A stretch of DNA of 64,000 bases from Thinopyrum elongatum (lineage: Eukaryota; Streptophyta; Magnoliopsida; Poales; Poaceae). Shown here in pieces: positions 46,704-58,047 of this stretch (the first letter of the stretch is position 1; each line of letters opens with the position of its first letter). The stretch covers positions 167,417,837-167,481,836 of the forward strand of contig CM022300.1 of NCBI GenBank assembly GCA_011799875.1, written 5' to 3'. The translations under genes and the position numbers were made by a program. Under the pieces are notes generated by a model. The model was not told where the DNA came from. It did not search any database and saw nothing but the letters and a program-made list of their open reading frames with translations.

Positions 46704-49507
46704 ATTCATGCTCCTCCTCGAGTAGGTAAATGATAAAAACAGAATTTTTGATGTGGAATGCTACCTAACATATTTATCCATGTAATTTTCTTTATTGTGG
46801 CATGAATATTCAGATCCATAAGATACAAAACAAAAGTTTAATATTGACATAAAAACAATAATACTTCAAGCATACTAACAAAGCAATCATGTCTTCTCAA
46901 AATAACATGGCCAAAGAAAGTTATCCCTACAAAATCATATAGTATGGCTATGCTCCATCTTCATCACACCAAGTATTAAATCATGCACAACCCCAATGAC
47001 AAGCCAAGCAATTGTTTCATACTTTTGATGTTCTCAAACCTTTTCAACTTTCACGCAATACATGAGCGTGAGCCATGGATATAGCACTATAGGTGGAATA
47101 GAATATGGTGGTTGTGGAGAAGACAAAAAGAAGGAGATAGTCTCACATCAACTAGGCATATCAACGGGCTATGGAGATGCCCATCAATAGATATCAATGT
47201 GAGTGAGTAGGGATTGCCATGCAACATATGCACTAGAGCTATAAGTGTATGAAAGCTCAAAAAGAAACTAAGTGGGTGTGCATCCAACTCGCTTGCTCAC
47301 GAAGACCTAGGGCAATTTGAGGAAGCCCATCATTGGAATATACAAGCCAAGATCTATAATGAAAAATTCCCACTAGTATATGAAAGTGACAATATAGGAG
47401 ACTCTCTATCATGAAGATCATGGTGCTACTTTGAAGCACAAGTGTGGAAAAAGGATAGTAGCATTGCCCCTTCTCTCATTTTTTTATTTTGGGCTCTTTG
47501 GCCTCTCTTTTTTTCTTTTTTTTATTTCCCTTTTTTTTCCTTTTTTTTCATCCGGTGTCTCGTCCCAACTTGTGGGGGAATCATAATCTCCATCATCCTT
47601 TCCTCACATGGGACAATGCTCTAATAATGATGATCATCACGCTTTTATTTACTTACAACTCAAGAATTACAACTCAATACTTAGAACAAAATATGACTCT
47701 ATATGAATGCCTCCGGTGGTGTATCAGGATGTGCAATGACTCAAGAGTGACATGTATAAAAAATATGAATGGTGGCTTTGCCACAAATATGATGTCAACT
47801 ACATGATCATGCAAAGCAATATGACAATGATGAAGCGTGTCATAATAAACGGAACGGTGGAAGTTGCATGGCATTATTTCTCGGAATGTCTATGGAAATG
47901 CCATAATAGGTAGGTATGGTGGCTGTTTTGAGGAAGGTATATGGTGGGTGTAATGCACCGGCGAAAGTTGCGCAGTACTAGAGAGGCTAGCAAAGGTGGA
48001 AGGGTGAGAGTGCGTATAATCCATGGACTCAACATTAGTCATAAAGAACTCACATACTTATTGCAAAAGTCTATTAGCTATCGGAACAAAGTACTACATG
48101 CATGCTCCTAGGGGGATATATTGGTAGGAAAAAGGCATTGCTCGTCCCCGGCCGCCACTCATAAGGAAGACAATCAATAAATAAATCATGCTCCGACTTC
48201 ATCACATAACGGTTCACCATACGTGCATGCTACGGGAATCACAAAATTTAACTCAAGTATTTCTACCAATCCACAATTACTCACTAGCATGACTCTAATA
48301 TCACCATCTTTATATCTCAAAACAATATGCAAGGAATCAAACTTTTCATAGTATTCAATGCACTTAATATGAAAGTTTTTATTATATCCCTCTTGGATGC
48401 CCGTCATATTAGGACTAAATTCATGACCTAAGAAAATTACCATGATGTTTAGATACTCTCAAAATAATATAAGTGAAGCAAGAGAGCTCAACAATTTCTA
48501 TAAAATAAAGCCACCGCCGTGCTCTAAAAAGATATAAGTGAAGCACTAGAGCATATTGCCTAGCTCAAGAGATATAAGTGAAGCACATAGATTATTCTAA
48601 TAAATTCACAATTAATGCGTGTCCCTCTCAAAAGGTGTGTACAGGAAGGATAATTGTGGCAAACTAAAAATCAAAGACTCATATCATACAAGACGCTCCA
48701 AGCAAAACACATATCATGTGGTGAATAAAAATATAGCCTCAAGTAAATTTACCGATGGTTTGAAGACGAAAGAGGGGATGCCTTCCGGGGCATCCCCAAG
48801 CTTAGGCTCTTGGTTGTCCTTGAATATTACCTTGGGGTGCCTTGGGCATCCTCAAGCTTAGCCTCTTGCCACTCCTTAATGCATAGTCCATCAAATCTTT
48901 ACCCAAAACTTGAAAACTTCACAACACAAAACTCAACAGAAAACTCATGAGATCCGTTAGTATAAGAAAAATAAATCACCACTTTGGTACTGTTTTGAAC
49001 TCATTATTTATTTATATTGGTTTAATATCTACTGTATTCCAACTTCTCCATGGTTCATACCCCCTGATACTACCCATAGATTCATCAAAATAAGCAAACA
49101 ACACATAGAAAACAGAATCTGACAAAAACAGAACAGTCTGTGAAGATGTGAATTGTTCTAATACTTCTGTAACTCCAAATATTCTGAAAAATTAGGACAA
49201 GAGAGGAAATTTGTATATCAATCTTTTTTAAAAAAATACAGAGTTTTTAGTTGCTCCTGTGAATTACTAAAATTATGCAACTGGACGCAAAAGTTTCTGT
49301 TTTTCAGCAAGATCAAATCAACTATCACCGTAAGCCATCCCAAAGGTCTTACTTCGCTCAAACACTAATGAAAACACCAAAACACAATTACTACAGAGGT
49401 AATAATGTGTATACTCATCAAAACAGAAAATAAAAATATTGGGTTGTCTCCCAACAAGCGCTTTTCTTTAAAACCTTTTAGCTAGGCATTGATAATCCAA
49501 ATGATAC
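46704..49507 (-). other. Non-coding internal region of the Sabrina-like element
   Basis: 2.8 kb, AT-rich, with a poly-T/pyrimidine patch (47480-47550). No domain is seen. Short frames here look like chance. Confidence 0.75.
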
Positions 49508-50335
49508 TCACATAAAAGATAATAATTGGAACACAAAGAGAGCATCATAAAACATGTGACAAGCAAATTTAAGTCTAACATGCTTCCTATGCATAGGAAT
49601 TTTGTAAGCAAACAAATTATCAAGGCAAGCAAAAACTAGCATATGCAAGGAAGAAGAAAGAAACAATAGCAATCTCAACATAGTGAGAGGTAATTTAGTA
49701 ACATGAAAATTTCTACAACCATATTTTCCTCTCTCATAATAATTACATGTAGGATCATAATCAAATTCAACAATATAACCATCACATAAAATTTGCTCTT
49801 CATGATCCACATGCATGCAAAGTTGACACTCTTCCAAAATAGTGGGATTAACATATAATAAAGTCATTACTTCTCCAAGCCCACTTTTATCAAAAAATTC
49901 ATAACATTGATCAAACTCCAAAGTAGTGGGATTATTATTTCCTAAAGTTGACACACTTCCAAACCCACTTTCAATATTATTGCAAACATTATTATCATGA
50001 GGCTTAAATAAATTTTCAAGATCATAAGAAACATTATCACCCCAATCATGATCATTGCAATAAGTAGTGGACATAGCAAAACCAGCATCCCCAAGCTTAG
50101 GGTTTTGCATATCATTGGCACAATTGACATTAATAGAATTTATAATAGCATCATTGCAATCATGCTTTCCATCCAAGGAGCTATCGTGAATCACTTCATA
50201 AATTTCATAACAATTTTCAGATTCACTACTTTCAAGCAAAACTTCATAAAGATAATCTAGTGCACGCAACTCACTAGCAATTGGTTCATCATAATTGGAT
50301 CTCTTAAAAAGTTTAGCAAGTGGATGAGAATCCAT
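49508..50335 (-). CDS. 275-codon ORF of the Sabrina-like element, unknown protein
   Basis: Intact frame MDSHPLAKLFKRS... to ...LLSFM, starting 267 bases inside the 5' LTR where gag would normally lie. The first 200 or so residues are acidic and rich in Asn, Cys and Tyr. The C-terminal quarter holds two hydrophobic stretches (about residues 216-243 and 256-275) that could span a membrane. I recognise the opening as recurrent in wheat repeats but know no function. There is no zinc knuckle and no protease or RT motif. An open frame of this length in an AT-rich decayed element suggests recent activity or selection, but alternatives such as chance plus recent insertion remain. Confidence 0.5.
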   Translation of the reverse strand: MDSHPLAKLFKRSNYDEPIASELRALDYLYEVLLESSESENCYEIYEVIHDSSLDGKHDCNDAIINSINVNCANDMQNPKLGDAGFAMSTTYCNDHDWGDNVSYDLENLFKPHDNNVCNNIESGFGSVSTLGNNNPTTLEFDQCYEFFDKSGLGEVMTLLYVNPTILEECQLCMHVDHEEQILCDGYIVEFDYDPTCNYYERGKYGCRNFHVTKLPLTMLRLLLFLSSSLHMLVFACLDNLFAYKIPMHRKHVRLKFACHMFYDALFVFQLLSFM

Positions 50336-50572
50336 AAACTTTTTGCTTTCTGATTTTCAATAAATACACAATTATTCCAAGCGAACAGGCAAACAAACCA
50401 AGTAAGACATAAAAGGCAAACGAAAAGAACGCAAATAAAAAGGCAAATATTTTTGTGTTTTTCTGAAATCGTTTTAGAAGTGGGGGAGAGGAAAATGAGA
50501 GGTAAATGGCGAATAATGTAATGCAAGAGATGAGAGTTTATGATGGGTACTTGGTAGGCATGATGTAGAACC

Positions 50573-50590
50573 TCCTCGACAACGGTGCCA
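50573..50590 (-). other. Primer-binding site of the Sabrina-like element
   Basis: TGGCACCGTTGTCGAGGA on the minus strand, close to the TGGCGCCGTTGCCGGGGA site of Athila-like elements (tRNA-Asp). It lies 11 bases inside the LTR. Confidence 0.82.
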
Positions 50591-50601
50591 GAAATTCTTC
50601 C

Positions 50602-52174
50602 TGCTACTTCTTGAGCTTGCATTGGTTTTTCCCTTGAAGAGGAAAGGGTGATGCAGCAAAGTAGAGATAAGTATTTCCCTCAGTTAGAGAACCAAGGTAT
50701 CAATCCAGTAGGAGGCACAAGCAAGTCTCCAATCTATGCACCTACACAAACAATCAAACACTTGCACCCAACGCGCTAAAGGGGTTGTCAATCCCTTCAC
50801 GGTCAATTGCAATGGTGAGATCTGATAGAGATAGATATAAAAGATTACTAAAATGTAAAATAAAATAAAAGTAAATAAATTGCAGCAAGATATTTTTGGT
50901 TTATAGATCTAAAAATATATAAGGCAAAATAGACCTGGGGGCCATAGGTTTCACTAGAGGCTTCTCTCTTGAAGGAAAATAATACGGTGGGTGAACAAAT
51001 TACTGTCGAGCAATTGATAGAAAGGCGCAAAGTTATGACGATATCCAAGGCAATGATTATGCATATAGGCATCACGTCCGTGTCAAGTAGACCAAAACAA
51101 TTCTGCATCTACTACTATTACTCCACACATCCACCGACTCCTGCCTGCATCTAGAGTATTAAGTTCAAGAGAACAGAGTAACGCATTAAGTAAGATGACA
51201 TGATGTAGAGGGATAAACTCAAGCAATATGATGAAAACCCCATCTTTTTATCCTTGATGGCAACAATACAATACATGCCTCGCTACCCCTACTATGTCAC
51301 TGGGTGAGGACACCGCAAGATTGAACCCAAAACTAAGCACCTCTCCCATTGCAAGAAATACCAATCTAGTTAGCCAAACCAAACCGATAATTCAAAGAGA
51401 AATACAAATATATCAAATCATGCATATAAGAATTCAGAGAAGATTCAAATAATATTCATAGATAATCTGATCATAAATCCACAATTCATCGGATCTCGAC
51501 AAACACACCGCAAAAGAATATTACATCAGATAGAACTCCAAGAACATCGAGGAGAACATGGTATTGAAGATCATAGAGAGAGAAGAAGCCATCTAGCTAC
51601 TAGCTATGGACCCGTAGGTCTGAGGTAAACTACTCATGCTTCATCGGAAGGGCAATAGGGTTGATGTAGATTCCCTCCGTGATCGAATCCCCCTCCGGCA
51701 GATCGCCGGAAAAGGCCCCAAGATGGGATCTCACGAGAACAGAGGCTTGCGGCGGTGGAAAAGTATTTTCATGGATGCCTCTGATGGTTTGGTAATATTT
51801 GGGAATTTATAGGGCAAAGATTAGGGTTAGAGGAGCTTCGAGGAACCCACAAGGCAGGGGGCGCCCCCCTAGGGCGCACCCTGCACCCTTGTCGTCGCCT
51901 CGGGACTCCTTTTCCTTGGTCTCCAAGTCCTACGTGTGTCTTCTGCTCCAAAAAAAATCATCGTAAAGTTTTATTCCGTTTGGACTCCGTTTGATATTCC
52001 TTTTCTGCGAAACTCAAAAACAAGGAAAAAACAAAAACTGGCACTGGGCTCTGTGTTAATAGGTTAGTCCCAAAAATAATATAAAATAGCATATTAATTC
52101 ATATAAAACATCCAAAACAGATAATATAATAGCATGGAACAATCAAAAATTATAGATACGTTGGAGACGTATCA
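50602..52174 (-). repeat. 5' LTR of the Sabrina-like element
   Basis: 1573 bases. The outer edge TGATACGTCTCC is at 52174. The inner edge is AGAAGTAGCA. Confidence 0.9.
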
Positions 52175-53437
52175 GAGGCCAAAGAACAACTTTTGCACGC
52201 CAGAGTACCTTGACCTAGCCCCCTGTAGTAGGGAGTTGACAAAGTACACTGGCCGCTGCACCACCTTCTTCCTTGCCATGATCCTGGAATTGTCTCCATC
52301 GTTTCGCTCCCCTTTGTCCTAATCTGCATCTTACCTTGCCGGGACTTGTTCACTTTCCCCTCCGGAGAGGATGGTAGCCGGGGCTGCTCCCTCATCTCCC
52401 TCCTGCTGCGCCACCTGTGCCGCACTAACCACTTGATTGGTTGCTGGTAGGTATAGCAACAAGGGTTCTTGTGATTTAGGAACGACTAAGGTGGGAACAG
52501 AGGAAAGATAGGTCTTTAAATCTTGCAGCACAGCTTCTGCCTCCGGGGTCCACTCCATGGGCCCTGCCTTCTTTAAGATTTTGAAGAATGACAGGGCACG
52601 CTCAGTAGAATTGGAAATAAACCTGCTTAGCGTGGCAACACATCCAGTCAGACGCCTCACATCTTTAACTGTCTTGGGTGCTTGAATCTGCTCAATCGCC
52701 TTGATCTTGTCGGGGTTGGCCTCTATCCCCCGGTGGGACACGAAGAAGCCAAGTAGCTTGCCGGAAGGAACGCCAAACACACACTTCTCTGGGTTTAGCT
52801 TCAAGTTGATCTTGCGCAGATTTACAAAGGTCTCTTCCAAGTCTTGAATGAGAGTTGACTTGTCCTTGGTTTTGACCACTATGTCATCCATGTAAGCTTC
52901 AATATTCCTGTGCAGCTGGGACTCAAAACCAATTTGTACTGCTCTTGCAAAAGTGGCTCCAGTGCTCTTTAATTCGAAGGGCATCCGTACGAAGCAGTAC
53001 GTGCCACAGGGGGTTATGAGCGCTGTCTTCTCTTCATCTTCTTTGGACATGAATATCTGGTGGTACCCAGAGTAGGCATCCAAGAAGGAAAGTAGATCAC
53101 ACCCGGAGGTGGAATCCACGATCTGGTCGATGCACGGCAAGGGGAATGGGTCCTTCGGGCATGCTTTATTCAGATCTGTGAAATCTATGCAAAGCATCCA
53201 CTTCCCATTCTCCTTGCGCACCACCACTGGGTTTGCCAACCATGTTGGGTGCAATACTCCTCTGACCAAACCAGCTGCCTCAAGTTTCTTGATCTCCTCG
53301 GCAATGAACTGTTGCCGCTCCAAGGGTTGCTTTCGGACCTTCTGCTTGACGGGCCAGGCATGAGGGCAGACAGCAAGGAGGTGCTCGATTACCTCCCTGG
53401 GAACACCAGGGATGTCAGATGGTTGCCAAGCAAACAC
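52175..53437 (-). pseudogene. Gypsy E reverse transcriptase and start of RNase H
   Basis: 368 codons open at 52331-53437. It starts FAWQPSDIPGVP, then CIDFTDLNKACPKDPFPLPC, then the catalytic AYMDDIVVKTK with both aspartates, and the connection LVVPKSQEPLLLYLP. The following RNase H piece (52175-52330) is in another frame after a TAG and reads through VYFVNSLLQGARSRYS before being cut by the Sabrina-like LTR. The domain itself looks catalytically complete, but the polyprotein is not. Confidence 0.92.
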
Positions 53438-53677
53438 ATCAACATTCGCCCACAGGAAGGCAACGAGCGCGCTTTCCTATTTGTCGTCAAGGGTGGAGCT
53501 GATAGTGAATGTACCATCAGCGCCAACCAGCCCTGCCAGGACCTTCTTCACAGCGGGTGCCGCAACCTTGGATCTCTTGCTAGTAGAACTCTCCGGCAAA
53601 TCATCGATGGGTGCAACGTACTCTGGAGAGGTGCGCTTCCCAGATTCCTTGCCGGCATCCTTGCTAGCCTTTCTCCC

Positions 53678-54259
53678 TTATCTGTTTTCCTTGGCGGGGA
53701 CTGCGGCCTCCGCGGCCTCGGCAGCGGCTGCATCCCAGTACATCTTGTCCACGCATATAATTGCGTCCTTCTTATCTGATGGGATGGAAATAATGCCCAT
53801 TGGTCCTGGCATCTTCAAGGTATTGTAGGAATAGTGGGATGCCACCATGAACTTTGCCAGGGCAGGTTGCCCAAGTATCCCATTGTACGGCAACGGAAGC
53901 TCAGCCACATCGAACACAATTTTCTCAGTCCGGAAATTCAACTCCCCTCCAAAGGTCACCGGCAGCGTGATCTTCCCCTTTGGTCGACTCCTGCCAGGGT
54001 TAATTCCCTGAAACGTGCCAGTAACTTTGAGCTCTCCATCTGTTATTTGTAGCTTGCTAGGCACCATGGGGGAAATCAGATTCAACCCGGCCCTGCCGTC
54101 AACCAACATCTTTGTGACCTTGAGGTTGCGAATTGTTGGTGAAACTAGAAATGGCAAACACCCTACTGCAGTGATGCGGTCAAGGTGATCCTCTTCATCA
54201 AAGATGATGGGCATGAAAGACCATTTGAGCGGTTTTCTCAAATCTATCATTGGCTCCAC
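53678..54259 (-). pseudogene. Gypsy E aspartic protease region
   Basis: 193-codon open piece with VTKMLVDGRAGLNLIS, where the active site D-G-G-S has become D-G-R-A, and later LPLPYNGILGQPALAKFM, the conserved protease flap/terminal segment. A short hydrophilic linker (53438-53677, other frame) joins it to RT. Confidence 0.87.
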
Positions 54260-54280
54260 AGTATTAACCTCACGCGCCCA

Positions 54281-56419
54281 TTATTTTAGCTGGCGGTTAG
54301 AGGAGTACAAGGATGCACCCCCGTCAATGCACAGGGCGTCAGTCGCTTTCTGGAAATCTTGCTCGTTAGTTTCCTCTTCATCCCCTTCATCGCTTTCGTC
54401 ACCACATTCCTTCTTCTCATGGACTCTAGCAGGTTTCTCTTGACATTGGGGAACCTTGCCGGGGCGGCCTCGTCGGCCGCCTCGGCCCTTCCCGCCAACG
54501 CCATATTGGTCTCTCTCCTTGTCGCGCTTCTTGTACTCAGCTTTTTGCTTCTTGACGAGCTGCTCAACTTGGTGACACTCTTGGAGATCATGGCCGTTGG
54601 TTCGATGGATCTTGCAGTACAACCCATCCACCTTCCTAGCCTTCTCGGCAGCCGCAGCTTCCCGGCAATCAGTGCACGCGGTAACTTCCTTGCCGGGAGC
54701 TTAGGTTTTGGCCTTCTTGCCGGAACTAGGAGCGCTTGATCCTTCAACAGCCAGCACTGCTTTATCCTTGCGCTTCTTCTTCTTCTTCTTCTGGCTGGCA
54801 ACATTGTTGTCATCTTCTGAGTCGACGTCGACGCCATCCTCTTCTCCGGGAAGACGCCTCCCCTCCTCTATACGGGCACACTTATCTGCCAAGGTGTAAA
54901 GCTCGTTCACAGTCTTGGGCAACCGGACGTTCATTTTGGAACGTATCCTGCGGTTGCGCACATTGGACTGGAACATGGCAATCACAGCTGCCGGGTAGAT
55001 ATCTGGAATGTTCCTGTGCACCCGGCTGAACCTCTGCATGTACTTCCGTAAACTCTCCCCTTCCTTTTGTGGAAGGAGCTGCAAATCACTGGCCGCCCTG
55101 GTTCTTGATGGCCGCCCGTGAAGGCACCAACAAACTCATGGCACGGATCAGCCCAAGTCGAGATGGAGTTCTCCGGCAAGTGCATCAGCCACGACCTCAC
55201 ATTTGGCTTGAGCGCCAAAGGGAAGTAGTTGGCGAATATCTTTTCATCTCTTCCCCCGGTGGCTTGAACAGCAATGGTGTAGATGCTCAAGAACTCCGCC
55301 GGGTTCAATCTTCCATCGTATTTTTCTGGTATCTCTAGCTTGAATGTACGGGCAGATGGCCAACGGATTCACTGCAGCTCACGAGTGAAGGCAGGACACC
55401 CAACCTCGAAGGGTAGGTATCCGTCTCCACCGGGCGTAGGCTCGTCAACGTTGGGGCCATCGTGCCTGTCGGACTGGCGGTGGGTTTCGCGGCGCCGTTC
55501 TATGGTGATGCGCGCCTCTTCCCTCTGCCAGTCCTCCAGGAGCTGCCGCTGATATTGATGGGATCGAGGATCAGACGACGCCATTGACACTTCATCGTGT
55601 TCCTAGTTGTGTGACTCTGGCCACGGCCCCTACGCTGGCTGTCGTGGGGGGGGGGGGGGGACTGCACCGTGAGGTTGGCCCTTTCAGCACGGCTAGCGGC
55701 TCGGGCCGTTGCCGCTGCTTGAGGATGCCATGGCGAGCCCGCCCATTGCGATCCCCCTGCCTCAGCGAAACCAATCAAACTCTGAATGGTGGCTCTCCAT
55801 TCATCCATTTGGTTGGCAGTTGGCGGGAATCTCAACAGGAGCTGGGCTCGAGCCATGGCCTCCGAAGCAGTGCTTGGCATGGACGACGACGCAGATCGCG
55901 ACATCGCCCGACTCCTGACGGTACTGGCCGTGGCGGCATCGCGCTCTTGTCATCGCGAGCCAGTCGCGAGGGTGGCATGACGATGAGGAGGGCATGCTTG
56001 GGGGTTGACGGCTCCGTTCGGCGCTTCGTCTTGATTGCCTTGTCCTGGGGAAGGCGTGCGTCTCGTAGATGCACCCATAGCTGGGGCAGCTAGGAGGTTG
56101 CGGTTCGCGCCGGAGCGGGCGCCATCGCTGCGGTTGTGTTCTCCAGTGAGGTGGAGAGGCGGGAATTGGATGTTCCCCCCTCCCGCATCTTGTGGAGCAT
56201 GGCCGCTAGGATGCTGTTGACACTGTCCTCCTCTGGCGCCTCCTGCTCCCACCTCTGCCGCGGGAGGAACGACGACGGTGCCGCCTGCGCTGGTCATGTC
56301 CCCCGCGGCATTCGCGTCCCCCGCCACCACCGCAGCCCCATGGGATCGGTGGCCGCGTGCGAGGGGGCCTTCGAGGTGGAAGGACGGGCTGCCGCACCGG
56401 ACTTTTTCTTGGGCGCCAT
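54281..56419 (-). pseudogene. Gypsy E gag, frameshifted
   Basis: ATG at 56417-56419 begins MAPKKKSG. A long low-complexity Ala/Pro/Arg region follows. The retrotransposon gag core is split between two frames near 55085: ANYFPLALKPNVRSWLMHLP (54982-55308) and GESLRKYMQRFSRVHRNIPD (54701-55084). A zinc-finger-like YCKIHRTNGHDLQEC and a basic tail lie at 54281-54631. A run of 13 or so G (near 55650) probably marks a slippage site. Several frame breaks; not functional. Confidence 0.86.
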
Positions 56420-56502
56420 GGGATATGATGCCGTCGTTGAAGGAGATGGTGATGAAGATCGACGCGTTGTTTACGTCCTCGGGTTCGCACAAGCGCTCGC
56501 CC

Positions 56503-56518
56503 CTACCTGGTGCGCCAA
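56503..56518 (-). other. Primer-binding site of Gypsy E
   Basis: TGGCGCACCAGGTAGG on the minus strand, a few bases inside the 5' LTR. Close to TGGCGCC-type sites; the tRNA is not assigned. Confidence 0.65.
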
Positions 56519-56521
56519 AGA

Positions 56522-57436
56522 TGTCGTGGTTTGACATGATCACCTATGGGGCCATCGGCCCCTTAGTGGCTCGGCAAGGGGGAAGGGCACGTTGCACAAA
56601 GAGCGGAGGTCGTAGAATAGCATGGCAATGGTGACGCGTGTGGTTTTTACCCAGGTTCGGGCCGCCACGAGGCATAAAACTCTACTCCTGCTTTGGTGGA
56701 TTGAGTGGTAGACCATGGCGAATGCGCAGTGCTCAAGCCCGGCAAGGTCGCCTCGGGGAGAGCAGCTACGCGCATATGAGTGTACAAGGGTCCGAATCCT
56801 TTCTAAGGTTGCCTCGGCCCTCCTTTTATAGGTAAAGGGGTTACCAAAGTGGCAAAATAGTGATTATCTAGTGATTAGATAGCCACAGTGCTATCATACC
56901 TAACTCTGCAGATAGGACAAGGTGCATTAAATGTACTGCTTAGTGTCACGTAGAGGATGCTGCCCGGCAAGCCTTGCCATGCCATTCAACCACCTTCTCG
57001 CCTGCTTGCGTGACACGCCTCTGGACAGGTGTCATTTAGGGGTGATCTTCATCAGGAATGGCCACGTGCTAAATGACTGCCACTTATTCACTTGAGGGCT
57101 CGACACCGCACCGATAAGTCACTTGCGTCACTGTGAGGTGGAGCGGTGGAGCCTTGGCGGGATAACAGGCCGCCAGCACCCCGGCAGCCCTTGCTGGGGA
57201 GGTCTTGGGACTTGTTCTTGGAGTAACCTCGACCTGACCAGGCTCGCCTGCCCGGCAAGGGAGGCTTTTTCCCTTGGTGATATCTCGTTGTCTAGGCTTG
57301 TCTTGGTCTTCTTGATCCGTCCTTTGATTCTTCAAAGAGCTATCTCTCCCGCTTGGCCTTGTCTTGGATGCTGGAAACTTGCCCTTGAGCCTGTGTACAG
57401 TCAGGGCAACATACACCAGGGTTTGTTGCACCGACA
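56522..57436 (-). repeat. 5' LTR of Gypsy E
   Basis: 915 bases, TGTCGGTGCAAC...CCACGACA on the minus strand, keeping the canonical TG...CA. Confidence 0.9.
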
Positions 57437-57441
57437 CAACC
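57437..57441. repeat. TSD of Gypsy E, right copy (CAACC)
   Basis: Partner of 40191-40195. Confidence 0.88.
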
Positions 57442-58047
57442 GGAGCTGCCAACGTGTGTCTCCGCGACGTGGTTGTCCTCGGCCTCCAGCTACTCGTTCA
57501 TGCGGAGCGTGCGGGTGCTCTGCATAGACGCGAGCACCGCCTTGTTCACATCCACAACATTTGGTTCCACTTGCAGGAGGGACTCAATGGAAGCGTCATC
57601 CATGAGCTTCGTATCAAGTTGAGACTACGCAGCCTGGCTCAAGTCCACGACGGCCGGTTCCACCGAAAGGAGGGCCTCGATGACAGCGGCATCCGCGCAT
57701 TTCGCATCGAGTTGAGCCTCCGCCACCGCGTTCATGTCCATGACATCCGGTTCCGCCTTTGGGAGGACCTCCATGGCAGCAGCATCCGCGCGCTCCGTGT
57801 CAAGTTGAGCCTATGTCACCCGGTGCTCCTTTAGGATTGCCAGGTTGAACCGCTGGTCCGCCTGCACCATGGGGGACCCGGACGCCGGCACGAAGTCGAT
57901 GTCCATCGTCTCCTCTGCCGCGGGGGCCGTTAGCACCGTGACTTCCGCCATGAACATTGGATCGCCTTCCTTCTCCTCGGAGCTCGACCCCAGAGGACTC
58001 AGGGATTGGCCTGCCGTAAAGCGAGCTTGGGAATGGAGGTCTGTGGC
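57442..58047 (-). pseudogene. Unrecognised gene, 3' exon fragment with about 30-residue repeats, broken by Gypsy E and F
   Basis: 202 codons continue in one frame on the minus strand from the Gypsy F LTR edge to the Gypsy E TSD, then 18 more codons and a stop at 40139-40195. The protein is acidic. After a leader containing METMDIDFVPASGS-like sequence (MDIDFVPASGSP is legible), it has about three degenerate units of the type AQLDTERADAAAMEVLPKAE with EPxVxDxN. Three in-frame TAG codons (57811-57813, 57625-57627, 57490-57492) interrupt it, two of them at the same position of the repeat unit, where the intact unit has GAG. The upstream part must lie beyond Gypsy F. I cannot name the family. A host gene remnant or a gene fragment captured by an older element both fit. 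Confidence 0.58.

Larger units (their letters stand above)
45104..52174 (-). mobile_element. Sabrina/WHAM-type non-autonomous Gypsy element nested in Gypsy E
   Basis: LTRs at 45104-46687 and 50602-52174 (TGATACGTCTCCAACG...GCA on the minus strand). The internal region of 3.9 kb carries a primer site beside the right LTR and a polypurine tract beside the left, but no gag or pol. The LTR opening is the one I associate with Sabrina and related Athila-like Triticeae elements. The flanking pentamers (CTCCC left, GAGGC right) do not match, and the host RNase H lacks roughly 150 codons across the site, so the present ends do not come from a single simple insertion. Confidence 0.87.
40196..57436 (-). 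mobile_element. Gypsy element E (Tat-like), full length with nested insertion
   Basis: Minus-strand element with 5-bp TSD CAACC. It has a 3' LTR 40196-41111, polypurine tract, a long 3' internal region with an opposite-strand unit, integrase, a 7.07-kb Sabrina-like insertion, RT, protease, gag, primer site and 5' LTR 56522-57436. Its own length without the insert is about 10.2 kb. In the first 180 or so bases the LTRs differ at roughly 20 positions, mostly transitions, so it is an old copy. The order gag-PR-RT-RH-IN without a chromodomain, the GCCCGGGGGCTCC polypurine tract and the long 3' region suggest the Tat lineage. Confidence 0.9.

Noticed and set aside
40196..57436. Gypsy E lacking a TSD
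   Set aside because: At first the ends appeared to be 40199 and CCTAT versus CAACC. Moving the decayed LTR terminus to 40196 gives matching CAACC on both sides.
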